This document shows, one piece after another, positions 8,411-17,837 of a DNA stretch of 60,145 nucleotides. The position numbers and the translations under genes are program-made. The DNA is taken from the NCBI GenBank assembly GCA_023150945.1, contig JAKLJX010000032.1:1-60145 (forward strand), in the 5' to 3' direction. The stretch is from a bacterium. Lineage in GTDB: Bacteria > Zhuqueibacterota > Zhuqueibacteria > Zhuqueibacterales > Zhuqueibacteraceae. Numbering within the stretch: position 1 is the stretch's first letter; the number at the start of each line of letters is the position of its first letter. The notes below the pieces were generated by a model, which did no database searches, had not been told where the DNA came from, and was given only the letters and a program-made list of their open reading frames with translations.

Positions 8411-9658
8411 ATGGTCGCAGAGGTCATCGCGATCGGCGATGAGTTGCTGATCGGGCAAGTCGTGAATACCAATGCTTCCTGGCTGGGCGAACAACTGAGC
8501 CACGTCGGCATTCCGCTGCGCTGCGTTACCACCGTTGGCGACCGCCACGATGACATTCTGAGCAGCCTGGCCGCAGCCTGGGCGCGCGTCGAACTCGTTC
8601 TGCTCACCGGCGGGCTGGGTCCGACCCACGACGATGTCACCAAAAAAGTTGTAGCGGAGTTCATCGGCGCACGCCGCATGGTGACCGACGAAAAAGTGCT
8701 GCAGCATGTGCAGGAGCTGTTCGCCAAGCGCGGGGTGGTCATGCCGGCGGTGAATGTCGAACAAGCCTACGTACCGGAAGGCGCCCAGGTGTTGTGGAAT
8801 GAAATCGGCACCGCGCCGGGATTGCTCTTTGAAAAGGATGGCAAGCACGGCGTGGTCTTGCCCGGCGTGCCCGCGGAAATGAAGAACATCTTTTCCGGGC
8901 CGCTGTTGCCGCGTTTGCGGGGATGGGCGGGCGAGGTGATCATCCGCCATCGCACGATCCGAACGCACGGCATCGGCGAATCTGCACTCGCCGAACTGCT
9001 TGCGCCGGTCAGTGAACTCGAACAATTCGGCAAGCTTGCCTTTCTCGCAAGCCTCTCCGGCGTCAACGTGCGCATTTCCGTCACCGGCCGCACCGCCGAA
9101 GAAGTCGAGCATGCCGTTCGCCAGGCCGAGGCGCGCATTCTTGCCAAAGCGGGAAAACATGTCTACGGTTACGACAATGAGTCTCTCGAAGAAGTAGTTG
9201 GCAGAAAGCTGCGCGAGCACAAGGCCACGCTGGCGGTTGCCGAATCCTGCACCGGCGGACTGATCGCGCACCGCCTCACCAACATTCCCGGCAGTTCAGA
9301 TTACCTTGCGTGCGGGTTGGTGACCTACAGCAATGCCTCCAAAACTGCGTTGCTCGACGTGCCGGAAGAAGTAATTGCCCAGCACGGCGCGGTGAGCGAA
9401 GCCTGCGTGCGCGCCATGGCGGTCGGTGTTCGCCAGCGCTGCGGGACTGACTACGGCCTGGCCACCACCGGCATTGCCGGACCGGCGGGCGGCAGCGCGG
9501 ACAAGCCCGTCGGTTTGGTGTGGGCCGCGGTCGCCACGCCTGAAAAGGTGACGGCCCGGCACGTGATCTATACGACCGACCGGCTGTTCAACAAAGAACG
9601 CTTCAGCACGCTGGCGTTGAGCCTGCTCTATCGCGCGTTGCCGGAGGCGCGCGCATGA
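8411..9658 (+). CDS. cinA: CinA family protein (nicotinamide mononucleotide deamidase/competence-damage protein)
   Basis: The 415-residue two-domain cytoplasmic protein has an N-terminal molybdopterin-binding-like domain (EVIAIGDELLIG at the start, LTGGLGPTHDD near residue 70) and a C-terminal CinA domain (LAVAESCTGGLIAHRLTNIPGSSDY near 275, TTGIAGPAGG near 355). Full-length CinA proteins act as NMN deamidase and/or ADP-ribose pyrophosphatase in pyridine nucleotide recycling. It overlaps thpR by four bases and stands two genes before recA, an arrangement common in bacteria. Confidence 0.93.
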   Translation: MVAEVIAIGDELLIGQVVNTNASWLGEQLSHVGIPLRCVTTVGDRHDDILSSLAAAWARVELVLLTGGLGPTHDDVTKKVVAEFIGARRMVTDEKVLQHVQELFAKRGVVMPAVNVEQAYVPEGAQVLWNEIGTAPGLLFEKDGKHGVVLPGVPAEMKNIFSGPLLPRLRGWAGEVIIRHRTIRTHGIGESALAELLAPVSELEQFGKLAFLASLSGVNVRISVTGRTAEEVEHAVRQAEARILAKAGKHVYGYDNESLEEVVGRKLREHKATLAVAESCTGGLIAHRLTNIPGSSDYLACGLVTYSNASKTALLDVPEEVIAQHGAVSEACVRAMAVGVRQRCGTDYGLATTGIAGPAGGSADKPVGLVWAAVATPEKVTARHVIYTTDRLFNKERFSTLALSLLYRALPEARA

Positions 9659-10242
9659 GCGACCTGCTGCGATTATTCGTCGCCTTCGAGCTGCCGCCCC
9701 CGATCGCGGCAGAACTGACGGCCTACCTCGCGCCGCTGCGCGAGTTGGAGAGCGGCGTGCGTTGGGTGAAGCCGGAAAAGGTTCACCTCACGCTCAAGTT
9801 TCTCGGTGAAACGCCGGTGGTCAAAATCGCGGCGATTCAGGCGGCGCTGGCAGAGGTTTGCCGGCAGTTTGCCCCCTTCACTTGTGAAGTTGCCGGCGCC
9901 GGCACTTTCCCCAATCCGCAGCGGCCGCAAGTTTTGTGGGTCGGACTCAATGACCCGCATGGCCGGCTCGTTAAACTGGCGGAGGAAGTGGATCGCGCGC
10001 TGCATCAAGTCGGATTTGCGCGGGAGAAGCGGGCCTTTTCACCGCACGTGACGCTCGGCCGTGTGCGTGCAGGTCGGGCCGAAGCGGCGGTGAAGGAAAT
10101 GATGAATCACCCTTTTCCCAGCCGCGAGCTGGCCTGCGAAGAACTCGTGCTCATGCAAAGCGTGCTGCAGCGGGAAGGTGCGGTCTACACGGCGCTGCAG
10201 CGCTTTGCGCTCGGCAGTACGACGAACGCGAGCCGCAGGTGA
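9655..10242 (+). CDS. thpR: RNA 2',3'-cyclic phosphodiesterase
   Basis: A 195-residue 2H phosphoesterase of the LigT/ThpR family. Both catalytic H-x-T-x motifs are present: HLTLKFLGE (about residue 43) and HVTLGRVR (about 126). It overlaps the end of cinA with ATGA, indicating translational coupling. Such enzymes open 2',3'-cyclic phosphates on RNA ends; the physiological substrate here is unknown. Confidence 0.92.
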   Translation: MSDLLRLFVAFELPPPIAAELTAYLAPLRELESGVRWVKPEKVHLTLKFLGETPVVKIAAIQAALAEVCRQFAPFTCEVAGAGTFPNPQRPQVLWVGLNDPHGRLVKLAEEVDRALHQVGFAREKRAFSPHVTLGRVRAGRAEAAVKEMMNHPFPSRELACEELVLMQSVLQREGAVYTALQRFALGSTTNASRR

Positions 10243-10335
10243 CGTGTGGCGGACGCGCAGTGCCAGCGTCATTTTGTCGCGCGCGGAATCCCAATTCAAC
10301 CAGTCTCAATCACCTCAACATCTCTGGAGGGATGA

Positions 10336-11421
10336 GTGGAGAAAAATGAAAAACTCAAGGCGCTAGATCTCGCCATTCAGCAAATCGACCGGCAGTTCGG
10401 CAAAGGCTCGGTCATGAAACTGGGTGATGAGCGCGCAAAGGTTCAAATCGACGTCATCCCCACCGGCTCGATTTCCCTCGATGCCGCGCTGGGCATCGGC
10501 GGCGTGCCGCGCGGCCGCATCGTGGAAATCTACGGGCCGGAATCCAGCGGCAAGACCACCCTGGCGCTGCACATCATCGCGGAGGGGCAGAAACTGGGCG
10601 GCGTGGCGGCGTTCATCGACGCCGAGCATGCCCTCGATGCCCACTATGCCAAGAACCTGGGCGTCGACGTGGACAACCTGATCGTCTCGCAGCCCGATAC
10701 CGGCGAGCAAGCGCTGGAGATCACGGAAACCCTGGTGCGCAGCGGCGCGCTCGACGTGGTGGTGATTGATTCGGTGGCGGCGCTGGTGCCCAAGGCCGAA
10801 ATCGAAGGTGAAATGGGCGAAGCGCAGATGGGCCTGCAAGCGCGCTTGATGAGCCAGGCCATGCGCAAGCTCGCCGGCGCCATCAGCCGCACCAACGTCT
10901 GCGTCGTGTTCATCAATCAGATCCGCGAAAAGATCGGCGTGCTGTTCGGCAGTCCGGAGACCACCACCGGCGGCCGCGCGCTCAAGTTTTATGCGTCGGT
11001 GCGCCTGGATGTGCGCCGCATCGCCTCGATCAAGGACGGCGACAACGCCACCGGCAATCGCACCAAAGTCAAGGTGGTGAAGAACAAAGTGGCGCCGCCC
11101 TTCAAGGAAGCGGAATTCGATCTGATGTACGGCACCGGCATCTCTTCCGAGGGTGATCTCGCCGATCTGGCGATCAATTTGAAGCTCATCGAGAAAAGCG
11201 GCACCTGGTTCACCGTCGGTGAAGACCGCATGCAAGGCCGCGAGAACCTGAAGAAGTATTTGGTTGATAATCCCGAGGTGAAGAAGAACCTCGAGCTCAA
11301 AGTGCGCAAGGCAGTGGGGTTGATCAAGGAAGAGGCCCAGCCTGCGGCCCCCGCCGAGGCCGGCAAATCAGCCAAGCCCGCGGCGCCCGCTCCAGCGGCA
11401 GCAGCACCGGCGAAGAAGTAG
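10336..11421 (+). CDS. recA: Recombinase RecA
   Basis: The 361-residue DNA recombinase and SOS co-protease has Walker [14 protein letters not shown] (about residues 67-79), the [10 protein letters not shown] core, and the L2-loop block [21 protein letters not shown] (split here by about residue 200). The start is GTG 10336, preceded by GGAGGGA at a good distance, giving the usual [14 protein letters not shown] beginning. The C-terminal tail is Ala/Pro/Lys-rich. I found no clear LexA operator of the E. coli or Bacillus type in the 90 bases upstream. recX follows 69 bases after the stop. Confidence 0.97.
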   Translation: MEKNEKLKALDLAIQQIDRQFGKGSVMKLGDERAKVQIDVIPTGSISLDAALGIGGVPRGRIVEIYGPESSGKTTLALHIIAEGQKLGGVAAFIDAEHALDAHYAKNLGVDVDNLIVSQPDTGEQALEITETLVRSGALDVVVIDSVAALVPKAEIEGEMGEAQMGLQARLMSQAMRKLAGAISRTNVCVVFINQIREKIGVLFGSPETTTGGRALKFYASVRLDVRRIASIKDGDNATGNRTKVKVVKNKVAPPFKEAEFDLMYGTGISSEGDLADLAINLKLIEKSGTWFTVGEDRMQGRENLKKYLVDNPEVKKNLELKVRKAVGLIKEEAQPAAPAEAGKSAKPAAPAPAAAAPAKK

Positions 11422-11490
11422 CGGCTGTCTGGAATCTTGTGAACCGTCCCACGTGCCGTTGGAACTTCACAAATTCCCGCGAGAGCAAAC

Positions 11491-12018
11491 ATGATTTCCT
11501 CCAGCGGCCGTCAGTCCAATCTCTTCGAAAACGGCGAAGAAAAGCTCAAAGCGGCTTTGACCAAGGCCTATCGCCTGCTGGCGCTGCGCAGCCGCAGTGA
11601 GAAAGAGCTGCACGACGCGCTCCGCAAGGCTGGTTTTGATGAGGAGATTGTGGCCGCCGCGCTTGCCGAATGCCGGCGCCAGCATTATCTTGACGACACC
11701 GGCTTTGCGCGTTCGTTCATTCAAAGCCGGCTGCGCAACCGTCCGATGGGTCGGGAACGGCTGGCCGTCGAGCTGCGGCAAAAGGGCATCGCGGCCGAGA
11801 TCATTGCCGCTGCGCTCGATGAGGTTTTCACCGACAGCGCAACCTTGACGCTGGCGAACCAGCTCGCCGACAAGCAGCGCAAGAAACTTGCGGCCCTGCC
11901 GCCGCGGAAGGCGCGGCAAAAACTTGCGGACTTTCTGCAACGTCGAGGATTTGATTGGGAGACGATTCGGGCGACGCCGCTGTGGCAGGAGTTGCGTGAA
12001 GATGATTCCGGAGGGTAG
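11491..12018 (+). CDS. recX: Regulatory protein RecX
   Basis: A 175-residue modulator of RecA filaments, made of helical RecX repeats. The AYRLLALRSRSEKELHDALRKAGF block (first half about residues 30-42) and the DDTGFARSFIQSRL block (about 69-82) are characteristic. It follows recA in the same direction, the usual arrangement, and is close to the small genes before alaS. Confidence 0.92.
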   Translation: MISSSGRQSNLFENGEEKLKAALTKAYRLLALRSRSEKELHDALRKAGFDEEIVAAALAECRRQHYLDDTGFARSFIQSRLRNRPMGRERLAVELRQKGIAAEIIAAALDEVFTDSATLTLANQLADKQRKKLAALPPRKARQKLADFLQRRGFDWETIRATPLWQELREDDSGG

Positions 12019-12029
12019 GATTCGAGAGT

Positions 12030-12250
12030 TCCCTGGGATTTGGCCGCAAAGTGCGCAAACTCGAGCAGCTCCTGTTCGAAATACTGCGCGGCAAATCGGA
12101 CGCCGCCATTTCGTTTGGCGATCTACGGCTTTTTGCTCTTGCGCCTGGGGTTTGACGAAAGTGAGAGGCAGTCATCATATATTTCGAAAAGACGGCGTCG
12201 AAGAAAAGATAAACCTGCAGGGAATTTGGCAATCCCATTCCCGCTCCGCA
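12030..12250 (+). pseudogene. HicA-like toxin remnant, frameshifted
   Basis: Three overlapping fragments in different frames together read like a HicA-type mRNA interferase. Positions 12048-12133 give KVRKLEQLLFEILRGKSDAA and ISFGDL; the next frame gives LLRLGFDE; 12161-12220 gives VRGSHHIFRKDG then VEEKINLQ, which includes the GSHHIF block with the catalytic-type His. The frames do not join, and the C-terminal part after 12220 breaks again. No HicB partner is seen. The assignment rests on recalled family sequence, so it is probable but not proven. The piece explains most of the 350-base gap between recX and the next gene. Confidence 0.55.
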
Positions 12251-12370
12251 AGAGCGGCGCTTGGTGCTGACGCGAGAAGGCCGTAGAAGCTCGTGGGTTT
12301 CTGGTCACACTGCCGAAAAACAACCATTCCGGCGGCGTGACCGGAACGCTTGGTGAGGGAGCATGGGGCA

Positions 12371-12622
12371 ATGAGCAGAAGTCACCCCGACAACCAAACG
12401 GAAGTTTACAAGTTCTGGCTCGGTTTTTTTGAGAAAGTAACTGTACTGATTGTTGCGGCGGTGATCTTGCCGGGTATTGTTGGTCAATTGAGCTTCCAGT
12501 TTACCTTGGCGGCGGGTTGGGTGGGCGTTGTTTTGGTTTTGCTGGTGATCATGCCATGGCTCAGTTACAGTCTCTGGCACCTGCCCAAAGCAGAAGATAA
12601 CTCGCAAGGAGATGAGTCATGA
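12371..12622 (+). CDS. Small two-helix membrane protein of unknown function
   Basis: An 83-residue protein with two hydrophobic segments (about residues 29-44 and 49-70) between a polar N terminus and an acidic tail. I do not recognise the family. ATG 12371 is chosen as it gives a compact protein; the frame is open a few codons upstream. Its stop overlaps the ATG of a 35-residue reading frame (ATGA), and alaS follows closely, so these could form one transcript running from recX to alaS. Confidence 0.6.
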   Translation: MSRSHPDNQTEVYKFWLGFFEKVTVLIVAAVILPGIVGQLSFQFTLAAGWVGVVLVLLVIMPWLSYSLWHLPKAEDNSQGDES

Positions 12623-12726
12623 CCAGTGAGATGGCCTTCACCGTGATGATAACACCGGTGGCTCTGACCGGCATCTACTTGGTCTGGTGGACGCGCCGGG
12701 AAACGCGCAAAGACAGAAATCAATGA
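12619..12726 (+). CDS. Very small single-helix membrane protein
   Basis: A 35-residue frame begins in the ATGA overlap with the upstream small gene and ends 27 bases before alaS. It has one hydrophobic segment (about residues 6-24) ending in WW, followed by a strongly basic tail RRETRKDRNQ, as expected for a small inner-membrane protein with a cytoplasmic C terminus. An AAGGAGA motif lies eight bases before its start, inside the preceding gene. Translational coupling and the ribosome site support it as real; function is unknown. Confidence 0.55.
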   Translation: MTSEMAFTVMITPVALTGIYLVWWTRRETRKDRNQ

Positions 12727-12753
12727 TTGGGACATACAATTCAGGATATTCAC

Positions 12754-15357
12754 ATGAAGTCCAAAGCCGTTCGGCAGTCCTTTCTCGATTATTTCAAGCG
12801 GCAGGGTCACACCATCGTTCCCTCCGCGCCGGTGGTGCCGTTGGATGATCCGACGTTGCTGTTCACCAACGCCGGCATGAACCAGTTCAAGAACATTTTT
12901 CTCGGCACCGAGCAACGTGACTACAAGCGCGCGGCCGACACGCAAAAGTGCATTCGCGTCAGCGGCAAGCACAATGATCTCGAAGACGTCGGCTTCGACA
13001 CCTATCATCACACCTTCTTCGAGATGCTCGGCAACTGGTCCTTCGGCGACTACTACAAGGCCGAGGCCATTGCCTGGGCGTGGGAGCTGCTCACCAAAGA
13101 ATGGGGTCTGCCGAAGGATCGCCTGTACGCGACGATTTACAAAACGGATGACGAAGCCGCGGGATGGTGGCGCAAAATCGCCGGCCTGCCGAGCGATCGT
13201 ATTCAGCGCTTCGGCGAGAAGGACAACTTCTGGGAAATGGGCGAAACCGGCCCCTGCGGCCCGTGCTCGGAGATTCACATCGATCTCACCCCGGACAAAT
13301 CCGGCGCCGGCCTGGTGAATGCCGGCGACCCGCGCGTGATGGAAATCTGGAATCTCGTGTTCATTCAATACAACCGCGAGGCCGACGGCACGCTGGTTGA
13401 ATTGCCTGCCAAACACGTCGACACCGGCATGGGCTTCGAGCGCGTGCTCGCTGTGCTCAATAAAGTCCAATCGAACTACGACACCGACCTCTTCACGCCG
13501 ATTCTGGAAACGATCAGCGAGATCTCCGGCAAGGGTTATGATTTCGAGAACGGCATGCCGCATCGCGTGCTGGCCGATCACATTCGCTGCCTGACCTTTG
13601 CCATCGGCGACGGCGCCCTGCCTTCAAACGAAGGCCGCGGTTACGTGCTGCGCCGCATTCTGCGCCGCGCCGCGCGCTTCGGCAGAAAACTCGGCATGCA
13701 CGAGCCCTTCGTTTACAAACTGGTGCAGCCGGTGGTGGAGGTCATGGGCGAGACGTTCTCGGAGCTGCACGACAAGCACGAATACATCAGCCGGGTGATC
13801 AAAGCCGAAGAGGAAAGCTTCAATCACACGCTCGATCGTGGACTGGAGATTTTCAGCGGCATCGTCGCCAAATTGGACAAGGAAAAGAAGAACAAGATTC
13901 CGGGCGAAGATGCTTTTCGCCTGTATGATACCTACGGCTTTCCGCTCGATCTCACCCAACTCATGGCGCGCGAGCGTGACCTGCTGGTGGATGAAGCAGG
14001 CTTCAACGCCGCCATGGCAGTGCAGAAGAGCAAATCACGTGAAGCCGGCAAATGGGATTATCACACCAGCCTGAAGCCGGATGAATGGCGCGAGCTGACC
14101 GCCGGCGCCGCCTCGCGCTTTGTGGGCTACACCGATCTCGAGCTGCAAGCTGAAATCCGGCGCTTGCAGCAAGAGGGCGAGCGCGTGGTGTTCACGCTCT
14201 CCCATACGCCGTTCTATGCGGAATCCGGCGGGCAAGTCGGCGACCAGGGCCGCGTGGAGGGCGAGGGCTTCGTGATCGAAGTCAGCGACGTGCAAAAAGT
14301 CGGATCACACATTGCGCATGTCGGCAAGCTGCTGTACGGCCAAATCGAGAATCCCCGCGTGCTGGCGCAAGTCGATGCCCGGTTGCGGCTCGACACGGCG
14401 CGCAATCACACCGCCACGCATCTGCTGCATCGCGCCTTGCGCGATACCGTCGGCAAGCACGTCACCCAGGCGGGTTCGCTCGTCGCTCCCGCGCGCCTGC
14501 GCTTCGATGTCACGCACTTCGAGCGCATCTCGCCGGCCCAGCTCGAGGACATTGCAGGCATCGTCAACGAGCAAATCCGCGCTGATCTGGAAATCACCAC
14601 CAGCCAGATGCCATATGACGAGGCACGCCAGCTCGGCGCGATGGCGATTTTCGAGGAGAAATACGGCGACATCGTGCGCGTCGTCCGCATCGGCGATTTT
14701 TCGCTGGAGTTGTGCGGCGGCACGCATTTGCATCACACCGGCGAGGCGGGGCTGTTTTCCCTGCTGAGCGAAGGCTCGGCGGCCGCCGGCATTCGCCGGT
14801 TGGAGGCCGCCACCGGCCGCGGCTCGGAATTGCTGGTGCGCAAGGAAAGGCGCATGGCCGAAGAACTGCGCGCCTTGCTCAACAGCAATGAAGACGACGT
14901 CACCGAGCGCGTGCGGCAGCTTCTGGAGGAACGCAAGACGCTCGAGCGCGAGCTGCGCCAGTTGCGTTTGAAACTGGCGCAACAGGAGATTGTTGATCTC
15001 GCCAATCGCGCCATGCCTCTCAACGGCTTTCGTTTCGTCACCGCCCGGGTGGAAGCGAACACCGCGGACGATCTCAAACAAATGGGCGACACGTTGCGCG
15101 AAAAGCTCGGCAGCGGCGTGGGCGTGCTGGCGGCAGTGATGGACGACAAACTCACCTTCGCGTGCGTGGTCACCGATGATTTGATTCAACAGCAAAAGCT
15201 GAAGGCCGGTGAGATCGTCAAGCGGGTTGCTGCCATAGCCGGCGGTTCGGGCGGCGGCAGGCCGCATTTGGCGCTCGCCGGCGGCAAAGACGTGCACCGT
15301 TTGCAGGAAGCCCTGAACCAGGTACCCAAAATCTTGCAGGAGATGACCAATCGCTAG
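12754..15357 (+). CDS. alaS: Alanyl-tRNA synthetase
   Basis: The 867-residue class II synthetase charges tRNA-Ala and edits Ser/Gly mischarging. Visible blocks include the start MKSKAVRQSFLDYF, the catalytic-domain FTNAGMNQFKN and the GETGPCGPCSEIH segment, the editing-domain zinc motif HTATHLLH with the distant CGGTH, and a C-terminal domain ending in GGGRPHLALAGG. A TTG nine codons upstream is in frame, but ATG 12754 gives the conserved N terminus. The order recA-recX-...-alaS is shared with many bacteria. Confidence 0.96.
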   Translation: MKSKAVRQSFLDYFKRQGHTIVPSAPVVPLDDPTLLFTNAGMNQFKNIFLGTEQRDYKRAADTQKCIRVSGKHNDLEDVGFDTYHHTFFEMLGNWSFGDYYKAEAIAWAWELLTKEWGLPKDRLYATIYKTDDEAAGWWRKIAGLPSDRIQRFGEKDNFWEMGETGPCGPCSEIHIDLTPDKSGAGLVNAGDPRVMEIWNLVFIQYNREADGTLVELPAKHVDTGMGFERVLAVLNKVQSNYDTDLFTPILETISEISGKGYDFENGMPHRVLADHIRCLTFAIGDGALPSNEGRGYVLRRILRRAARFGRKLGMHEPFVYKLVQPVVEVMGETFSELHDKHEYISRVIKAEEESFNHTLDRGLEIFSGIVAKLDKEKKNKIPGEDAFRLYDTYGFPLDLTQLMARERDLLVDEAGFNAAMAVQKSKSREAGKWDYHTSLKPDEWRELTAGAASRFVGYTDLELQAEIRRLQQEGERVVFTLSHTPFYAESGGQVGDQGRVEGEGFVIEVSDVQKVGSHIAHVGKLLYGQIENPRVLAQVDARLRLDTARNHTATHLLHRALRDTVGKHVTQAGSLVAPARLRFDVTHFERISPAQLEDIAGIVNEQIRADLEITTSQMPYDEARQLGAMAIFEEKYGDIVRVVRIGDFSLELCGGTHLHHTGEAGLFSLLSEGSAAAGIRRLEAATGRGSELLVRKERRMAEELRALLNSNEDDVTERVRQLLEERKTLERELRQLRLKLAQQEIVDLANRAMPLNGFRFVTARVEANTADDLKQMGDTLREKLGSGVGVLAAVMDDKLTFACVVTDDLIQQQKLKAGEIVKRVAAIAGGSGGGRPHLALAGGKDVHRLQEALNQVPKILQEMTNR

Positions 15358-15373
15358 GCCAGCCGCATCTCAG

Positions 15374-16210
15374 GTGGGCAGCGGCAGCGCGACGGTTGCT
15401 CACCGCCCGGCCACGGCGCGCGACGGTGTTTGGCGCCAGCGCGAAGGCCCACACAAAGTCTACGACTACCTGTTGTCCGTGCGCGCGCAGAGCGGCGCGG
15501 GCCACTTTGTCCTGATCGATCCCGACAAGTGGGAATTCACCCAGCTCGCCGGCATGGCGGCCGCCGCCAGTGAAGGTGGCGCCGACGCCATTCTCATCGG
15601 CAGCAGCATGCTGCTGAATCCGCATTTCGATGACATCGTCCTCGCGATTCGCGCCGCGACGGAGATACCATGCCTGCTCTTCCCCGGCAGCACCATTCAA
15701 CTCTCCCGCCATGCCGACGCGGTCTTGTTTCTCTCGTTGATCAGCGGCCGCAATGCCAACTACCTGATTGGCGAACAAGTCAAAGCCGCGCCGCTCATCC
15801 GGCATTTCGGCATTGAATCCATCGCCACTGGCTACATGCTGATCGACTCCGGCCGCATGACCTCCGCCGAATACATGAGCAACACCCGGCCGATGCCGCG
15901 TGACAAGCATGACATCGCCAAAGCCACGGCGCTGGCCGCGCAATACCTTGGCATGCAGTGGGTGTATCTGGAAGCCGGCAGCGGCGCCGAACATGCGATT
16001 TCGCCGGAGATGATTGCGGCGGTGGCCGGGTATGTCGAGGTGCCGGTGATCGCCGGCGGCGGCATTCGCACGCCCGAGCAGGCCGCCAAATGTGTGGCCG
16101 CCGGCGCGGCTTTCGTGGTGACGGGCAACGTGTTCGAGCAAGCCGGCGGCGGCGCGCTGATTCGGGATTTCGCCGCCGCAATTCACGCCGGCTCGCCACC
16201 GGCGCCCTGA
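15374..16210 (+). CDS. Geranylgeranylglyceryl phosphate synthase family (PcrB/GGGPS-like) protein
   Basis: A 278-residue TIM-barrel prenyltransferase. Family blocks are clear: HFVLIDPDKW (about residue 50), EGGADAILIGSS (about 70), WVYLEAGSGA (about 195), PVIAGGGIRTPEQA (about 223) and VVTGNVFE. Members join a polyprenyl diphosphate to sn-glycerol-1-phosphate. Archaeal and some FCB-group enzymes use GGPP for ether lipids; PcrB of Bacillus uses heptaprenyl diphosphate. The start is GTG 15374, the only plausible start before the conserved region; it adds about 30 extra residues. No G1P dehydrogenase or digeranylgeranyl transferase is seen nearby. Confidence 0.85.
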   Translation: MGSGSATVAHRPATARDGVWRQREGPHKVYDYLLSVRAQSGAGHFVLIDPDKWEFTQLAGMAAAASEGGADAILIGSSMLLNPHFDDIVLAIRAATEIPCLLFPGSTIQLSRHADAVLFLSLISGRNANYLIGEQVKAAPLIRHFGIESIATGYMLIDSGRMTSAEYMSNTRPMPRDKHDIAKATALAAQYLGMQWVYLEAGSGAEHAISPEMIAAVAGYVEVPVIAGGGIRTPEQAAKCVAAGAAFVVTGNVFEQAGGGALIRDFAAAIHAGSPPAP

Positions 16211-16315
16211 CGGCCGGCCAATGTCACCGCCACTACCCAGTCAAGCGAGTTTCCGTGCAGCGCGGCCGGCAGCTTCGATAGATTCTCATCAGGACGTTTG
16301 CGGTTAGGACATAGA

Positions 16316-17119
16316 ATGATAGACATGCACTCGCATCTGTTGCCGGCGATTGACGACGGCTCGGAAAGCTGGGAAGAATCCCTGCAGATGGCTGCCCAAG
16401 CCGTTGCCACCGGCACCACCGAGCTGGCCGTCACCCACCATATCCTCGACAACACGCAGTATCGCCTGGAGTCGGAGATACTCGCGAAGTTTGCCGAAAT
16501 GAAACAACGGCTGCTGCAGGCCAAGGTGGCGCTGAAGCTGCATCTCGCCGCCGAAATCTTCTATCAGCCCGAGATGGAGCTGTCCCACGAAATCTCGACC
16601 TTCAACAACAACGGCCGTTACTTTCTGGTGGAATTTCCGATGCAGGGCATTCCGCGCGGCGCAGATGACACCTTCTTTCAGTTCGTGCTCGAGGGCAAAA
16701 TCCCGATCATTGCGCACCCCGAACGCAATTTCGGCTTTCTGAAGAACCCACAACGCGCCTATGACTTCGTGCAGCGCGGCGCCCTGTTGCAGTTGAACGC
16801 CGGCAGCCTGGACGGCAAATACGGCGAAGGCGTCAAAGCGCTGGCCATGGCCCTGCTCGACAGCCGGTTGATTCACTTCATCGGCAGCGACGGCCACAAC
16901 ACCGGCCGCCGGCCCATGCGCATCGGCAGCAGCTTCGGCATTGTGCGCGACATGTGGGGCGAGGAAACGGCGCAACGCATCTTTCATGACAATCCCCGCC
17001 AGGCGCTCGCCGGTGAAGACATCAAGATTCCGGAGCCGCTGCCGGTGGAAGCGGTGCGCAAACGCTCGAGCTTCAGTCCGCTGAGTCTGTTGAAGAAGCT
17101 GGTTGCGAGAAATGCCTAA
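16316..17119 (+). CDS. PHP-type tyrosine-protein phosphatase, CpsB/YwqE-like
   Basis: A 267-residue metal-dependent phosphatase with the PHP-fold motifs MHSHLLPAIDDG (start), AVTHHI (about residue 40), AHPERN (about 140) and IGSDGHN (about 195). Relatives dephosphorylate the BY-kinases that control capsule or exopolysaccharide export. No such kinase or polysaccharide cluster is visible in this window. ATG 16316 follows TTAGGA; a TTG six codons upstream is possible. The gene overlaps the next one by eight bases. Confidence 0.85.
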   Translation: MIDMHSHLLPAIDDGSESWEESLQMAAQAVATGTTELAVTHHILDNTQYRLESEILAKFAEMKQRLLQAKVALKLHLAAEIFYQPEMELSHEISTFNNNGRYFLVEFPMQGIPRGADDTFFQFVLEGKIPIIAHPERNFGFLKNPQRAYDFVQRGALLQLNAGSLDGKYGEGVKALAMALLDSRLIHFIGSDGHNTGRRPMRIGSSFGIVRDMWGEETAQRIFHDNPRQALAGEDIKIPEPLPVEAVRKRSSFSPLSLLKKLVARNA

Positions 17120-17570
17120 ACAACCGCCGGCGAGACGCTCTCCCCTCAAACCAGACGCCGCCACCCGCGTCACACCGGAACAATTCCTCTCCGTCTTTCC
17201 GCCGGCCACGCAAGCCCTTGCGCAACGCCTGCGCCGCCTCATCAAGCAAACGCTTCCCCATTGTCTCGAAGCAGTTTATCCCGGCTGGCGGCTGCTCGGC
17301 TATCGCATTCGCGGCGAGGGCAAGAGCCACTATTTCGCCTTTCTCGCGCCCAAGCAGGATCACGTCGTGCTCGGTTTTGAATTCGGTGTTTTTCTCTCCG
17401 ACCCTGGAGGCTTGCTGCAAGGCGAGGGCAAGCAAGTGCGGCAATTGACGATCAGGAGCATGGCGGACTGGCGGCCGCGGAAATTTGCGGCGTTTATTCG
17501 AGAGGCCGCCGCGCTGGCCGCGATGCCGAAGGCGGCGATGGCACGCAAGCAGTTCGGCAAACGGAGCTGA
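17112..17570 (+). CDS. DUF1801 (YdhG/YjbR-like) domain protein
   Basis: A 152-residue protein with the fold of the DUF1801 family: the EAVYPGWRLLGYRI segment (about residue 53), SHYFAFLAPKQDHVVLGFE (about 70) and the helical RSMADWRP region. The family is small and soluble and its function is not established. It overlaps the end of the PHP phosphatase gene, so the two are translated from one transcript. The following 267 bases (17571-17837) show no gene or clear signal. Confidence 0.7.
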   Translation: MPKQPPARRSPLKPDAATRVTPEQFLSVFPPATQALAQRLRRLIKQTLPHCLEAVYPGWRLLGYRIRGEGKSHYFAFLAPKQDHVVLGFEFGVFLSDPGGLLQGEGKQVRQLTIRSMADWRPRKFAAFIREAAALAAMPKAAMARKQFGKRS

Positions 17571-17837
17571 AATGCGGCCATCCGCCATAATCCTTGCTAA
17601 TTTCGGCGGGTTGTTCTATGTTGCGTCGTGCCAGACCGCCGGGGCGAAATCACTGCGCGGCGGAGTGATGGCATTTGCCTGACTGATGGGCCAGGGAAGT
17701 ACATGGCCGGGCGCGCAACCGGGGAATGGCCCTCATGCCGGCCCGGAAGTCGTGGAATAGTTTCTCGGCGCCGTTTGAAAAAAATGGAACTCGCAATCGG
17801 TTAAGCGTTTTCAAAAGGCGGGAAACGCACCCATACT

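Noticed and set aside
10243-10335. LexA operator before recA
   Set aside because: Neither CTGT-N8-ACAG nor GAAC-N4-GTTC was found in the 90 bases upstream.
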